64,000 nt of DNA from SHZI01 sp031395645 (GTDB lineage Bacteria > Pseudomonadota > Gammaproteobacteria > Steroidobacterales > GCA-2729495): positions 1-64,000 of the forward strand of contig JANNJM010000024.1 of the NCBI GenBank assembly GCA_031395645.1. Reading direction: 5' to 3'. Positions 38,892-46,960 of this stretch are shown here, piece after piece; the stretch's first letter is position 1, and every line of letters starts with the position of its first letter. Position numbers and translations under genes: made by a program. Below the pieces are notes generated by a model. That model searched no databases. It was not told where the DNA came from and worked only from the letters and a program-made list of their open reading frames with translations.

Positions 38892-39578
38892 GTGCTTCGA
38901 TCCGCCGTCACCGTGCTGACATGGCTTGTCGCGATGGGCGTCAGCTCCGCCCACGCCATAACCGTCGTCCCAACGGGGCTCAACCCAGGTGACCAGTACC
39001 GGCTGGCCTTCTTGACCTCAATGACCCGCGACGCATTCTCATTGAATATTGCCGACTACAACGCCTTCGTCACTGGCGTGGCCAACAGTGTTGCCGAACT
39101 CGCGGCACTTGGTACCACGTGGACGGCGATTGGATCCACGGTCACGGTCGATGCCCGGGACAATACGGGCACCAACCCGTCCAGCGTGGGCGTACCGATT
39201 TACCTACTAAACGACACCAAATTGGCCGACAACAATGCTGATTTGTGGGATGGAACGATAGACACGCCGTTAATCGTCGAAGAAACGGGTACTACCCACC
39301 CCTTTGAGCTCATCGAGGTATGGTCTGGCTCGCTGCGCGAAGGTGTCCGTCACCCCAGCAACTACTTGGGGCGCGTGGAGGGATCACGTTTCGGGTTCGC
39401 TACGATTGACGATTTTAGGTGGATAAGCGCCTCCGTAGGCTCAAACTATGCTAACCGTCCGATGTATGCCATGTCGGACGTAATTACGGCAGCCGCCGTC
39501 CCGATGCCAGGGGCCGTCTGGCTGTTCGGCTCTGCCCTCGGCCTGATGGGCGTGATGCAGCGGAAGATCAGGGCCTAA
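38892..39578 (+). CDS. Secreted protein with PEP-CTERM-like C-terminal sorting signal
   Basis: 228 aa, GTG start with AGGGGA just upstream. Signal peptide MLRSAVTVLTWLVAMGVSSAHA, cleaved before ITVV. The body (GDQYRLAFLTSMTRDAFSLN, IADYNAFVTGVAN, WTAIGSTVTVDARDN) resembles proteins often found with PEP-CTERM tails; no enzymatic motif is seen. The end, VPMPGAVWLFGSALGLMGVM followed by QRKIRA, has the Val-Pro-x-Pro, hydrophobic helix and basic end of the VPLPA-type PEP-CTERM signal that exosortase processes. No exosortase is in the window. First gene after metY; it lacks the dockerin tail of its neighbours. Confidence 0.75.
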   Translation: MLRSAVTVLTWLVAMGVSSAHAITVVPTGLNPGDQYRLAFLTSMTRDAFSLNIADYNAFVTGVANSVAELAALGTTWTAIGSTVTVDARDNTGTNPSSVGVPIYLLNDTKLADNNADLWDGTIDTPLIVEETGTTHPFELIEVWSGSLREGVRHPSNYLGRVEGSRFGFATIDDFRWISASVGSNYANRPMYAMSDVITAAAVPMPGAVWLFGSALGLMGVMQRKIRA

Positions 39579-39625
39579 GGGCTACAAGGCCAAACCCAGG
39601 TGACAACTATTTCCAAGGGAACGAA

Positions 39626-41170
39626 ATGAAAGCGACGCTCGTAGGAGTACTAATACTGGTGGTGGCCTACAGTTCGGCCAACGCCGCCCTGCTCAGCCGT
39701 GCGGGCGGCTCGGCTTACTACGACACGGCCACCAACCTAACTTGGGTGGCGGATGCCAATCTGGCCAGTACCTCCGGGTACGACTTAAACGGCTCAATGA
39801 CCTGGACGCAGTCGGTGGGCTGGATTGCCTCGCTGAACGCCCAGAGCGGTGGGCAGGGCTATCTGGGTACCAACGACTGGCGATTGCCGGCGGTAACAGA
39901 CACGGGCACAGCCGGCTGCAACTTTGCCTACACCGGCACGAACTGTGGCTAAAGCGTGGATCTCGCCACCGGCGAGTTGGCCCGGCTGTTCCACGGATCA
40001 CTGGGTAACACCTCCAGTTTTAACAGCATCGGTCTTCCGACCGCTTGCCATCCGACTGTTAGTGCTGCGCCGAACGGCTGCCTGACCAATGCCGGACCCT
40101 TCTCGAATGTCATTGGGTTTCGCTACTGGTATGGGACGGAGTACTCCGCACCCAATTCCGGATTAGCTTGGGAATTCAACTTCTACGACGGCCAACAAGA
40201 CCGTCTTGGCACGGGGCGCGACGAAATCCGTGCGTGGGCTGTGCGGACCGGTGATCTGGCCCTGGTCACCGTACCCCCCGCCGCGTTGGTCAGTAGGGCC
40301 GGTGGGCTGGCGTACTACGACCCGGACACGAACCTTACTTGGGTGGCGGATGCAAATCTGGCCAGTACCTCCGGATTCGACTCGGACGGGTTCATGACCT
40401 GGGCGCAAGCTAACAGCTGGATTGCCTCGCTGAACGCCCAGAGCGGTGGGCAGGGCTATCTGGGCACCAACAACTGGCGATTGCCGACGGTGACCGATCT
40501 AGGGCCCGTCGGCTGTGTCGGATTCCCCGCCTACAACGGAACCGACTGCGGCTTCAACGTGGACCTTTCCAGCGAGATGGCCCGGTTGGACTACATCACG
40601 CTGGGCAACAACGCTTACTACGACACCAGCGGCGTCGAGACGGGCTGCCTCAACGTAGCACCGGGTTGCCTGACCAACACAGGTCCCTTTTCGAATCTCA
40701 TCGCCGCTAACTACTACTGGTCCGGGACCGACTACGGGCCGGGTACCAGTAAAGCGTGGATCTTCAGCTTTGGAACGGGCGCCCAGAACGCGGTCGACAA
40801 GTCGGCCTATTTGTTCGCCGCGTGGGCTGTGCGCTCCGGCGATCTTGATTCAGATAACGACGGTTTCACCGACGGCGTTGACAACTGCACCCTGGTGGCC
40901 ATCCCGAGTCAGCTGGACTCTGACGGTGACGGGTACGGAAACATCTGCGATGGCGACATCAACAACAGCGGGACCGTGACTACGGCGGATTTCGGCCTGC
41001 TGCGCTCCGTGTTGGGCCAGCCGGCATCATTTAGCCCCGCAGCCGCCGCTGCCGATATGAACGGCAGCGGGACAGTCACGACGGCTGACTTTGGGCTGCT
41101 TCGCGCCAGGCTTGGCACGACGCCGGGGCCGTCGGGGCTGGCCTGCGCGGGGACTGTCCCGTGTCCGTGA
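39626..41170 (+). pseudogene. Two-domain DUF1566/Lcl-like secreted protein with dockerin tail, split by an in-frame stop
   Basis: One reading frame of 514 codons interrupted by TAA at 39950-39952. Homologues at 41.8 and 45.3 kb show that the codon should be an aromatic or similar residue (TNCG-stop-SVDLATGE here, TDCGYNVDLATGE in the last gene), so a single base change TAC to TAA explains it. Before the stop: signal peptide (MKATLVGVLILVVAYSSANA) and the start of the first DUF1566 domain. After it: the rest, a second tandem DUF1566 domain from about 40290 (TNLTWVADANLASTSG, NNWRLPTVTDL), then TSP3, two dockerin-like loops and CAGTVPCP. The downstream part could restart at GTG 39956 but would lack a signal peptide. 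It may be a recent pseudogene, a readthrough gene or a sequence error. Confidence 0.75.
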
Positions 41171-41256
41171 CGCCACGGCAGATCACCAGCTAATCTCTAT
41201 CTCAGACCGCACCGGGGAACCCGCTGCAAGGCGGGTTTCTTGTTTGTGGGGGAGGG
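41171..41256 (+). repeat. 86-bp gene-end block, copy 1 (with terminator)
   Basis: Starts right after the stop codon of the split gene and matches 42777-42862 in about 84 of 86 positions. Contains the terminator AACCCGC-TGCAAG-GCGGGTT (41218-41237) followed by a T-rich stretch. The block is more alike between the two copies than the coding DNA before it. Confidence 0.85.
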
Positions 41257-41379
41257 GCTACCTGCGCTGGGCAGGCAGAGGCCCTACCCATAGGTCCCGT
41301 CCCTGATCTGGCTGATTGGCCTGGCAGAGTGCCCCCCTCCTCACCTCGCAGAACAGCACCAAGTAATTGCAAAATCGAG

Positions 41380-41451
41380 CCCCCGCTACCAATTTCCTGA
41401 AGAGTCAGGATGCGACGAGAGAAGGGGCCGCTTGATGCGGCCCTTTTTTTT
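41380..41451 (+). repeat. R1: copy of metY 3' end, flank and terminator
   Basis: CCCCCGCTACCA followed by ATTTCCTGAAGAGTCAGGATGCGA and the terminator GGGCCGC-TTGAT-GCGGCCC with eight T. The inverted repeat TCCTGA/TCAGGA is kept while its loop has grown from AGA to AGAG. Closes the first module (38.66-41.38 kb). Confidence 0.9.
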
Positions 41452-41831
41452 ATTCTCAGGGGATCTCAGGTCAACGGTAATCCACGGCTGGTTCTCGTCG
41501 GCCGGGTAGTTCTCGGATTTGGGTAGTCGCTGTTGGGCCGCGCCGATCTCTGCGGCGGACATTCGCGACAGCAGGCCGTTGTCATCCGCACGCGGCATTG
41601 CTGAAGGTCTCCTGGTCGGCGCCCATGCCGCCACCGGGGCCAGCCGAGAAACTTGGGATTTCGTTGGGGTTTGGGGTTACATAACGGCCATTGCCGGGTT
41701 GGGCTTGCCAGCAGTTGGGATGCCGGCGTACCGTTCGGCGCGACTGCCTGCGTCAGGCCAGTTTCCGGTCATGCAAGATGCCAGCAGCATGACAACAAAC
41801 AACGCGCCTGAGCGCAACGGGGGAAACGACA
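41452..41831. other. Spacer before the third array gene
   Basis: No supported gene. A minus-strand open frame (41386-41634) overlaps R1, has no recognisable domain and no ribosome-binding site, and is judged chance or relic. GGTTACATAACGGCC at about 41684 resembles the TGACGTAACG element seen upstream of other array genes. Confidence 0.5.
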
Positions 41832-42776
41832 ATGCAACGGACACTCTATGGACTCCTGCTGGTGCTGGCCTGCAGTTCGGCCCATGCGACGCTGCTCTTC
41901 CGCTCCGGCGGACTGGCCTACTACGACACGACCACGAACCTCACCTGGGTGGCCGACGCCAATCTGGCCAAGACCTCGGGCTACGACGCGGACGGCCGGA
42001 TGAACTGGACGACAGCGGTGACCTGGACGGCCTCGCTGAACGCCCAGAACGCGGGGCGCGGTTATGCGGGCGTCAACAGCTGGCGGCTGCCGAAAGCGAC
42101 GGACACCGGACTCCCCGGTTGTGAAACATTGGCGTTCTTCGGCACCGATTGCGGCTGGAACGTAGCTCTCTCGGCCAGCGAGATGGGCCGGATGTTCTCC
42201 AGCACGCTTGGCAACACCGGTTTTTACAACGCCCTCGGTGTCCCAACGGGGGTCTGCAGCCCCACAACGCCGTTTTGCCTCTTGAGTACTGGTCCCTTCT
42301 CGAATCTCCAGCCCGATCGCTACTGGTCCGGCACGGTGTACGCGCTCGATGCCAGTATCGCGTGGGAGTACGTCTTCCGCGACGGGAGACAGCAGTTCGA
42401 CGATATGGTGGTATCGCACTACGCGTGGGCTGTGGCTGACGGCGATGTAGTCGATGAGGATGGCGATGGCGTAGCGTTCCCGATTGACAACTGCACGCTG
42501 GTGGCGAACCCGACCCAGCTCGATGCCGATAGCGACGGCTACGGCAACATCTGCGATGCGGATCTGAACAACAGCGGAACGGTAACGACGTCGGACTTCG
42601 GGATCCTGCGCTCCGTTCTCAATCAGAGTGCTGGAGCGAGCGCCACGGCAGCTGCCGCCGACCTGAATGGCAGCGGGACCGTGACGACGGCCGACTTCGC
42701 CATTCTGCGCGCGAGGCTAAATACTGCGCCGGGTCCGTCGGGGCGGGCCTGTGCGGGGACTATCCCGTGCCCGTGA
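41832..42776 (+). CDS. DUF1566/Lcl-like secreted protein with TSP3 and dockerin-like tail
   Basis: 314 aa. Signal peptide MQRTLYGLLLVLACSSAHA. Residues about 20-205 form one DUF1566 (Lcl C-terminal-like) domain: GGLAYYDTTTNLTWVADANL, NSWRLPKATD, SLGNTG-type segment, YWSGTVYA and HYAWAVADGD. From about residue 207 follow TSP3 (DEDGDGVAFPIDNC), dockerin-like loops DLNNSGTVTTSDF and DLNGSGTVTTADF, and the end CAGTIPCP. DUF1566 domains occur in bacterial surface proteins with lectin-like folds; the ligand here is unknown. A ribosome-binding GGGGGAAA precedes the ATG. Confidence 0.82.
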   Translation: MQRTLYGLLLVLACSSAHATLLFRSGGLAYYDTTTNLTWVADANLAKTSGYDADGRMNWTTAVTWTASLNAQNAGRGYAGVNSWRLPKATDTGLPGCETLAFFGTDCGWNVALSASEMGRMFSSTLGNTGFYNALGVPTGVCSPTTPFCLLSTGPFSNLQPDRYWSGTVYALDASIAWEYVFRDGRQQFDDMVVSHYAWAVADGDVVDEDGDGVAFPIDNCTLVANPTQLDADSDGYGNICDADLNNSGTVTTSDFGILRSVLNQSAGASATAAAADLNGSGTVTTADFAILRARLNTAPGPSGRACAGTIPCP

Positions 42777-42862
42777 CGCCACGGAAGATCACCAGCTAAT
42801 CTCTATCTCAGACCGCACCAGGGAACCCGCTGCAAGGCGGGTTTCTTGTTTGTGGGGGAGGG
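42777..42862 (+). repeat. 86-bp gene-end block, copy 2 (with terminator)
   Basis: Nearly identical to 41171-41256. Terminator AACCCGC-TGCAAG-GCGGGTT lies at 42824-42843. Confidence 0.85.
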
Positions 42863-42906
42863 CGACTACCGCCGGGGCACCGCTAGCAAATAATGGCCAA
42901 AGCGGG

Positions 42907-42977
42907 CCCCCGCTAACAATTTCCTGAAGAGTCAGGATGCGAAGAGAGAAGGGGCCGCTTGATGCGGCCCTTTTTTT
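42907..42977 (+). repeat. R2: copy of metY 3' end, flank and terminator
   Basis: CCCCCGCTAACA (one change in the CCA region) then the TCCTGA-AGAG-TCAGGA repeat and the GGGCCGC/GCGGCCC terminator. It is preceded by a segment from 42862 (GCGACTACCGCC...GGCCAAAGCGGG) that is repeated almost exactly before R3 at 44947. AGCGGG-CC-CCCGCT makes a small acceptor-like hairpin. Confidence 0.9.
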
Positions 42978-43200
42978 CTCGCCCGGAGTTCTTCGGGTTC
43001 CGGCATTGCGCCTGGATGGCAAGGGCATAGGCGGAGTTATGTAACCCCCAGTGACGTCATCGACTGGGATGGTTGACCCTATCCCGGGGGTAGGTCATGG
43101 TCAGCCCAACTTGCCAGCCTGAATCAGCAACAATCCGTTCTATTCCAAGGCGCGATGCTCTTGATCAGCATCATCGTCCATTGGGCAGGGGAAAGAATCC

Positions 43201-44931
43201 GTGCAAACCAGAAAATCAGATCTCCGTATTGGCTCACTAGCACGACTGTTCACCCTCTTGGCTCTGGCTTTCGGTGCTGTTGCGGCCACGCCTGCGTGTG
43301 CAGATACGTCTATCGTCACCAATTCGGCGGATAGCGGGCCGGGTTCGTTGCGCGACACGGTCTATGCCGCCCAGGCTGGCGCCGTGGTCTTTTTTGATCC
43401 GTCACTTTCAGGCGCGACCATATATTTTGCCGATATGTTCTTCCTCGGCAGAGATGTGACGATAGATGGTTCCGGACTGTCGCCGATGATCACGCTCAGC
43501 GGTGACACCGATAACGACGGCGCGGGCAATCTCACCCACATAATGACATTGGGACCGGCGAGTGTAACTGTCACTCTGAAGAACCTGATAATTGCAAAGG
43601 GTCACAACCGAGGAGACTTTTTCGGAGCGGGAGGCGCAATCTATAATAGCGAGCGTCTGGTTCTGACGGGTGTAACGATCTCTGATTCTGATGCCCAGTT
43701 TGGAGCCGGGATTTACAATGCAGCTGATGGCACTCTAATCCTCGAAAACTGCACGCTCTCTGGTAATTCTGGTTTGAGCGGAGCCGGCATCCAAAATCGA
43801 GGGGTGGCGTCGATTACCAACAGCGTGATCTCAGGCAATACCGCTACCGGGATCAATGGCGGCGGTGGAATCTATAACCCTTCCGGCACAGTAACGGTCA
43901 CAAACAGCACGATCTCCGGGAATACTGCTGGTGGCTTTGGTGGCGGCATCAATAACTCTGGAACACTGACAATGGTCGGCACCACCCTATCGGGGAATGC
44001 TGCCAGTTCCGGCGGCGCGATTTTCAACAGCCTTTCCCTGACGGCCACGAACAGCACTATCGCAAACAATGCCGTAACTACAGACGGCGGTGGCATCTAC
44101 AACGCTCCAAACGGCGTTGCAAACGTTTACAGCACAAGCATCGTCTACAACGCCGCCGATTCGGACGGGGATTTCAATGGCACAGCAGGCGGCGTGAACA
44201 ACGTTGGCCTCTTTAGCGTGCGCAATACGTTAATGGCTGTGAATACCGTGGGCGTCGCGGGGGGCTTTCCGGTTTACGACGATTGCGGCGGAACACCGGT
44301 CGTATATTCGGGGTTCAACGTGATCGGGATGTCTGGGATGATTTTCGGCAGCTGCGTGCTTAGCGGCACCGGAACTTTCCGGCAGCTTGATGCTGATCTC
44401 AGCCTGCTCGGCCCCTTGCAGAATAATGGCGGTCCGACAGAAACGGTTGCCCTTCGCCCAGGCAGCACCGCCGTTGATGGAGTTTATCCAGTTAGTGGGG
44501 TAAATCAGTGTACCGACGGCGCCGGGGCGTTGATCGCTGCGGATCAACGGGGCGTCCTCCGTCCGAAGGGCGTCCGGTGCGATGTAGGAGCGTATGAGCT
44601 GGCGCCGGACACGGATGGGGACGGCCTGGCAGATGAACTGGACAACTGCACCCTGGTGGCGAACCCGACCCAGCGTGACGCGGATAGCGACGGCTACGGC
44701 AACCTCTGCGACGCCGATCTGAACAACAGCGCGCTGGTAACGACGGCGGACTTCGGCATCCTGCGCTCGGTACTCAACCAGGGCGCCGGTTCGAGCGCCA
44801 CGGCCGCCGCGGCTGACCTGAACGGCAGCGGCACAGTGACGACTGCCGACTTCGCCATCCTCCGGGCCCGACTCAACACGGCGCCGGGGCCGTCGGGGCG
44901 GGCCTGTGCCGGGACTATCCCGTGCCCGTGA
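43201..44931 (+). CDS. Right-handed beta-helix secreted protein with choice-of-anchor-Q region, TSP3 and dockerin-like tail
   Basis: 576 aa, GTG start with GGGGAAAG upstream. Signal peptide to about residue 35 (ATPACA). Residues about 36-380 are beta-helix repeats rich in GGGIYN, NSTISGNTA and GGAIFNS, like polymorphic outer membrane proteins and parallel beta-helix adhesins. Next comes a choice-of-anchor-Q-type segment (LGPLQNNGGPTETVALRPGS, ADQRGVLRPKGVRCDVGAYE). Then TSP3 (DTDGDGLADELDNC), dockerin-like loops and CAGTIPCP. Probably extracellular; whether it is an adhesin or a polysaccharide-binding protein is not known. Confidence 0.85.
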   Translation: MQTRKSDLRIGSLARLFTLLALAFGAVAATPACADTSIVTNSADSGPGSLRDTVYAAQAGAVVFFDPSLSGATIYFADMFFLGRDVTIDGSGLSPMITLSGDTDNDGAGNLTHIMTLGPASVTVTLKNLIIAKGHNRGDFFGAGGAIYNSERLVLTGVTISDSDAQFGAGIYNAADGTLILENCTLSGNSGLSGAGIQNRGVASITNSVISGNTATGINGGGGIYNPSGTVTVTNSTISGNTAGGFGGGINNSGTLTMVGTTLSGNAASSGGAIFNSLSLTATNSTIANNAVTTDGGGIYNAPNGVANVYSTSIVYNAADSDGDFNGTAGGVNNVGLFSVRNTLMAVNTVGVAGGFPVYDDCGGTPVVYSGFNVIGMSGMIFGSCVLSGTGTFRQLDADLSLLGPLQNNGGPTETVALRPGSTAVDGVYPVSGVNQCTDGAGALIAADQRGVLRPKGVRCDVGAYELAPDTDGDGLADELDNCTLVANPTQRDADSDGYGNLCDADLNNSALVTTADFGILRSVLNQGAGSSATAAAADLNGSGTVTTADFAILRARLNTAPGPSGRACAGTIPCP

Positions 44932-44991
44932 CGCGGCGGAAGATAAGCGACTGCCGCCGGGGCACCGCTAGCAAATAATGGCCAAAGCGGG

Positions 44992-45069
44992 CCCCCGCTA
45001 CCAATTTCCTGAAGATCAGGATGCGATTAAGAAAAGTTGGGGCCGCTTTGCAGCGGCCCTTTTCTTTTT
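44992..45069 (+). repeat. R3: copy of metY 3' end, flank and terminator
   Basis: CCCCCGCTACCA, then the TCCTGA-AGA-TCAGGA repeat with the same loop as R0, then a GGGGCCGC / GCGGCCC terminator with a changed loop (TTTGCA). The 45 bp before it (from 44947) match the 45 bp before R2. Confidence 0.9.
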
Positions 45070-45171
45070 GGGGAGACGGGTCTTTTTGGTGAGACGGGGC
45101 CGTCTGTGAACCACATCCCACTATCCACCTTAGCGCCCGGGCCAGCGGCGAGACTCAACGTTTCGAGCAGA

Positions 45172-45191
45172 TTCGACTTGACGTAACGCCC
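45172..45191 (+). promoter_or_regulatory. TTGACGTAACG element upstream of the last array gene
   Basis: TTCGACTTGACGTAACGCCC here and TTCGTTTGACGTAACGGCCC at 38775-38794, about 110 and 97 bp before the two gene starts. Shared position and sequence suggest a regulatory site or part of a module end. TTGACG could be a -35 box, but no clear -10 box follows. Confidence 0.4.
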
Positions 45192-45300
45192 CACATTCGG
45201 TCAAGACCGGGTTCATGGAGGTGCTGGCAGGTGTAGGCTTGGCCAACCGCAATGCTTCGGGCCGCCTGGACCGAACAGTCACTAACGACAGGGAAGTGCA

Positions 45301-46542
45301 ATGCAACGAACACGCTATGGAATGGCGCTCCTCGTGCTGGCCTGCAATTCGGCCAACGCCACGCTGGAAAGCCGCCAGTCCGGTCAGGCCTATTACGATA
45401 CGACCACCAACCTCACCTGGGTGGCCGACGCGAATCTGGCCATGACCTCGGCCTACGACGTGGACGGCCGGATGGACTGGTCGGCGGCGCAGGACTGGAT
45501 TGCCTCGCTGAACATGGCGAATTATCTTGGCAAGAACGACTGGCGGCTGCCGACGGTAACCGACTCAGGCCCCGCCGGTTGTGACTTCGGCTACACCGGG
45601 ACGGACTGCGGCTACAACGTTGACCTTGCCACCGGCGAGATGGCGCGTCTCTATTACGGCACGCTGGGCAACACCGGTTATTACACCACCAGCAGCGGCA
45701 ATGGATTCTGCCCTGGCGTCCCTCCGAACTGGCCGGGCTGCCTGACCAATCCCGGCCCCTTCGCCAATATCATGGCCGGCAACTACTGGGCCGGTACGGA
45801 GTACGCGCCCAATACCGATGAAGTGTGGACCTTCAACTTCGATTTCGGCAGCCAGTTCAACCTCAGCAAGATCCCTAACTACTACGCGTGGGCTGTGCGC
45901 ACCGGCGATATCCTCGTTGTGCCATTGCCCGACGCCGTCGACGACGGCCCGATCTCCGTGATCGAGGGGGTTGCCCGGATTATTCCGGTGGGTGCCAACG
46001 ACACGGGCTTCACCGACCCCGTGACCGTCACCGTGACGACCGTGCCGACCAAGGGCACGATCAGCGCGATCAGTCCCACGGGTCCCGCTGCCGGAATGAC
46101 CATCACCTACACGGCCAACGTCGGCTCTTCAGGTCCCGACAGTTTTGTCTATGAGATGACTGACAGCACGCCCGCCAGCGATTCAGCCACGGTGACCGTC
46201 GATATCAGTCCGGACACCGATGGCGATGGCATCGTCGATCCGATGGATAACTGCCGGCTGATCGCCAACGCGCTTCAGCAGGACGCCAACGCTGATGGGT
46301 ACGGCAACATCTGTGATGCCGACATCAACAACAGCGGCACGGTGACGACGGCCGACTTCGGCCTGCTGCGCTCGGTACTGAATCAGACTGCTGGCTCTAG
46401 CGCTACAGCTGCCGCTGCCGACCTGAACAGCAGCGGTACTGTCACGACAGCTGACTTCGCCATCCTGCGGGCCCGTCTCAACACCGCGCCGGGACCGTCG
46501 GGGCTGTCATGCGCGGGAACCATTCCGTGCCCGGGACCGTGA
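45301..46542 (+). CDS. DUF1566/Lcl-like secreted protein with Ig-like domain, TSP3 and dockerin-like tail
   Basis: 413 aa. Signal peptide MQRTRYGMALLVLACNSANA. DUF1566 domain in residues about 21-205 (TNLTWVADANLAMTSAYDVD, NDWRLPTVTDSGPAGC, TDCGYNVDLATGEMARLYYG, YYAWAVRTGD). Residues about 208-303 resemble a bacterial Ig/cadherin-like domain (VDDGPISVIEGVARIIPVGAND...FVYEMTDSTPASDSATVTV). Then TSP3 (DTDGDGIVDPMDNC), two dockerin-like loops and CAGTIPCPGP. The start of the protein is close to that of the gene at 41832, so the two are paralogues with different middles. Confidence 0.83.
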   Translation: MQRTRYGMALLVLACNSANATLESRQSGQAYYDTTTNLTWVADANLAMTSAYDVDGRMDWSAAQDWIASLNMANYLGKNDWRLPTVTDSGPAGCDFGYTGTDCGYNVDLATGEMARLYYGTLGNTGYYTTSSGNGFCPGVPPNWPGCLTNPGPFANIMAGNYWAGTEYAPNTDEVWTFNFDFGSQFNLSKIPNYYAWAVRTGDILVVPLPDAVDDGPISVIEGVARIIPVGANDTGFTDPVTVTVTTVPTKGTISAISPTGPAAGMTITYTANVGSSGPDSFVYEMTDSTPASDSATVTVDISPDTDGDGIVDPMDNCRLIANALQQDANADGYGNICDADINNSGTVTTADFGLLRSVLNQTAGSSATAAAADLNSSGTVTTADFAILRARLNTAPGPSGLSCAGTIPCPGP

Positions 46543-46754
46543 ATGCCCGGGTAGTCGCTACAGAAGGCGCGCAAGCTGAAACCGCATGACGCCCTCGCGC
46601 CAGCCTTGATGGTCTTTTTTTGCGACGCGTCTGCCGACCGCTTCGGGGGCTGCCTTGCCGCATCCCGCTCCCAGGGTTACACTTCCCGGCCGAAGTAGCG
46701 GCCCCGGAGGCGGTCCGGGGTACTGGGGAGGGTGCAAGTAGTCACCTAAGCGGG

Positions 46755-46764
46755 CCCCCGCTAC
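46755..46764 (+). repeat. R4: short copy of metY 3' end at the right border of the array
   Basis: CCCCCGCTAC preceded by AAGCGGG as in R2 and R3, but the flank and GGGCCGC terminator are missing; a different terminator follows. It marks the likely right limit of the array. Confidence 0.6.
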
Positions 46765-46780
46765 TCACGAACAGCTAGAA

Positions 46781-46807
46781 ATAGCCCCGCACGGGGCTAT
46801 TTTTTTT
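46781..46807 (+). terminator. Terminator at the right end of the array
   Basis: ATAGCCCC-GCAC-GGGGCTAT with a run of eight T. It separates the array from the rimP operon. Confidence 0.85.
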
Positions 46808-46904
46808 GCGGCACCGGTGGTTATGGTCCACGGCGGTCGTCCTCCGTTTAATCGGGGGCTACGTCAGCCCCGGGGGCGTGGGCTTAAGGAGAGTGCAGCA
46901 AGAG

Positions 46905-46926
46905 TGGGCCTAGGGCCCATTTTTTG
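46905..46926 (+). terminator. Hairpin with T run upstream of rimP
   Basis: TGGGCC-TAG-GGCCCA followed by TTTTTTGTTTTT, 35 bp before the rimP start. Either a terminator for transcription coming from the array or metY side, or a leader attenuator of the nusA operon. No promoter with clear hexamers was recognised between it and rimP. Confidence 0.7.
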
Positions 46927-46960
46927 TTTTTGCCGCCTCTAGCGCTGTGACGAGGGAGAC

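Noticed and set aside
41386..41634. 82-aa minus-strand frame in the array spacer
   Set aside because: Overlaps the R1 repeat and terminator, no recognisable domain and no start signal; may be a relic but cannot be supported.
38800..45300. Sigma-54 (-24/-12) promoters before array genes, expected for PEP-CTERM loci
   Set aside because: Candidate GG...GC pairs such as near 45230 have wrong spacing; none fits the consensus well.
38659..46900. CRISPR array or integron with attC sites
   Set aside because: Repeats are 1.5-2.7 kb apart, so not CRISPR; no integron integrase and no typical attC core (GTTRRRY) was found, so the resemblance to cassettes is only structural.
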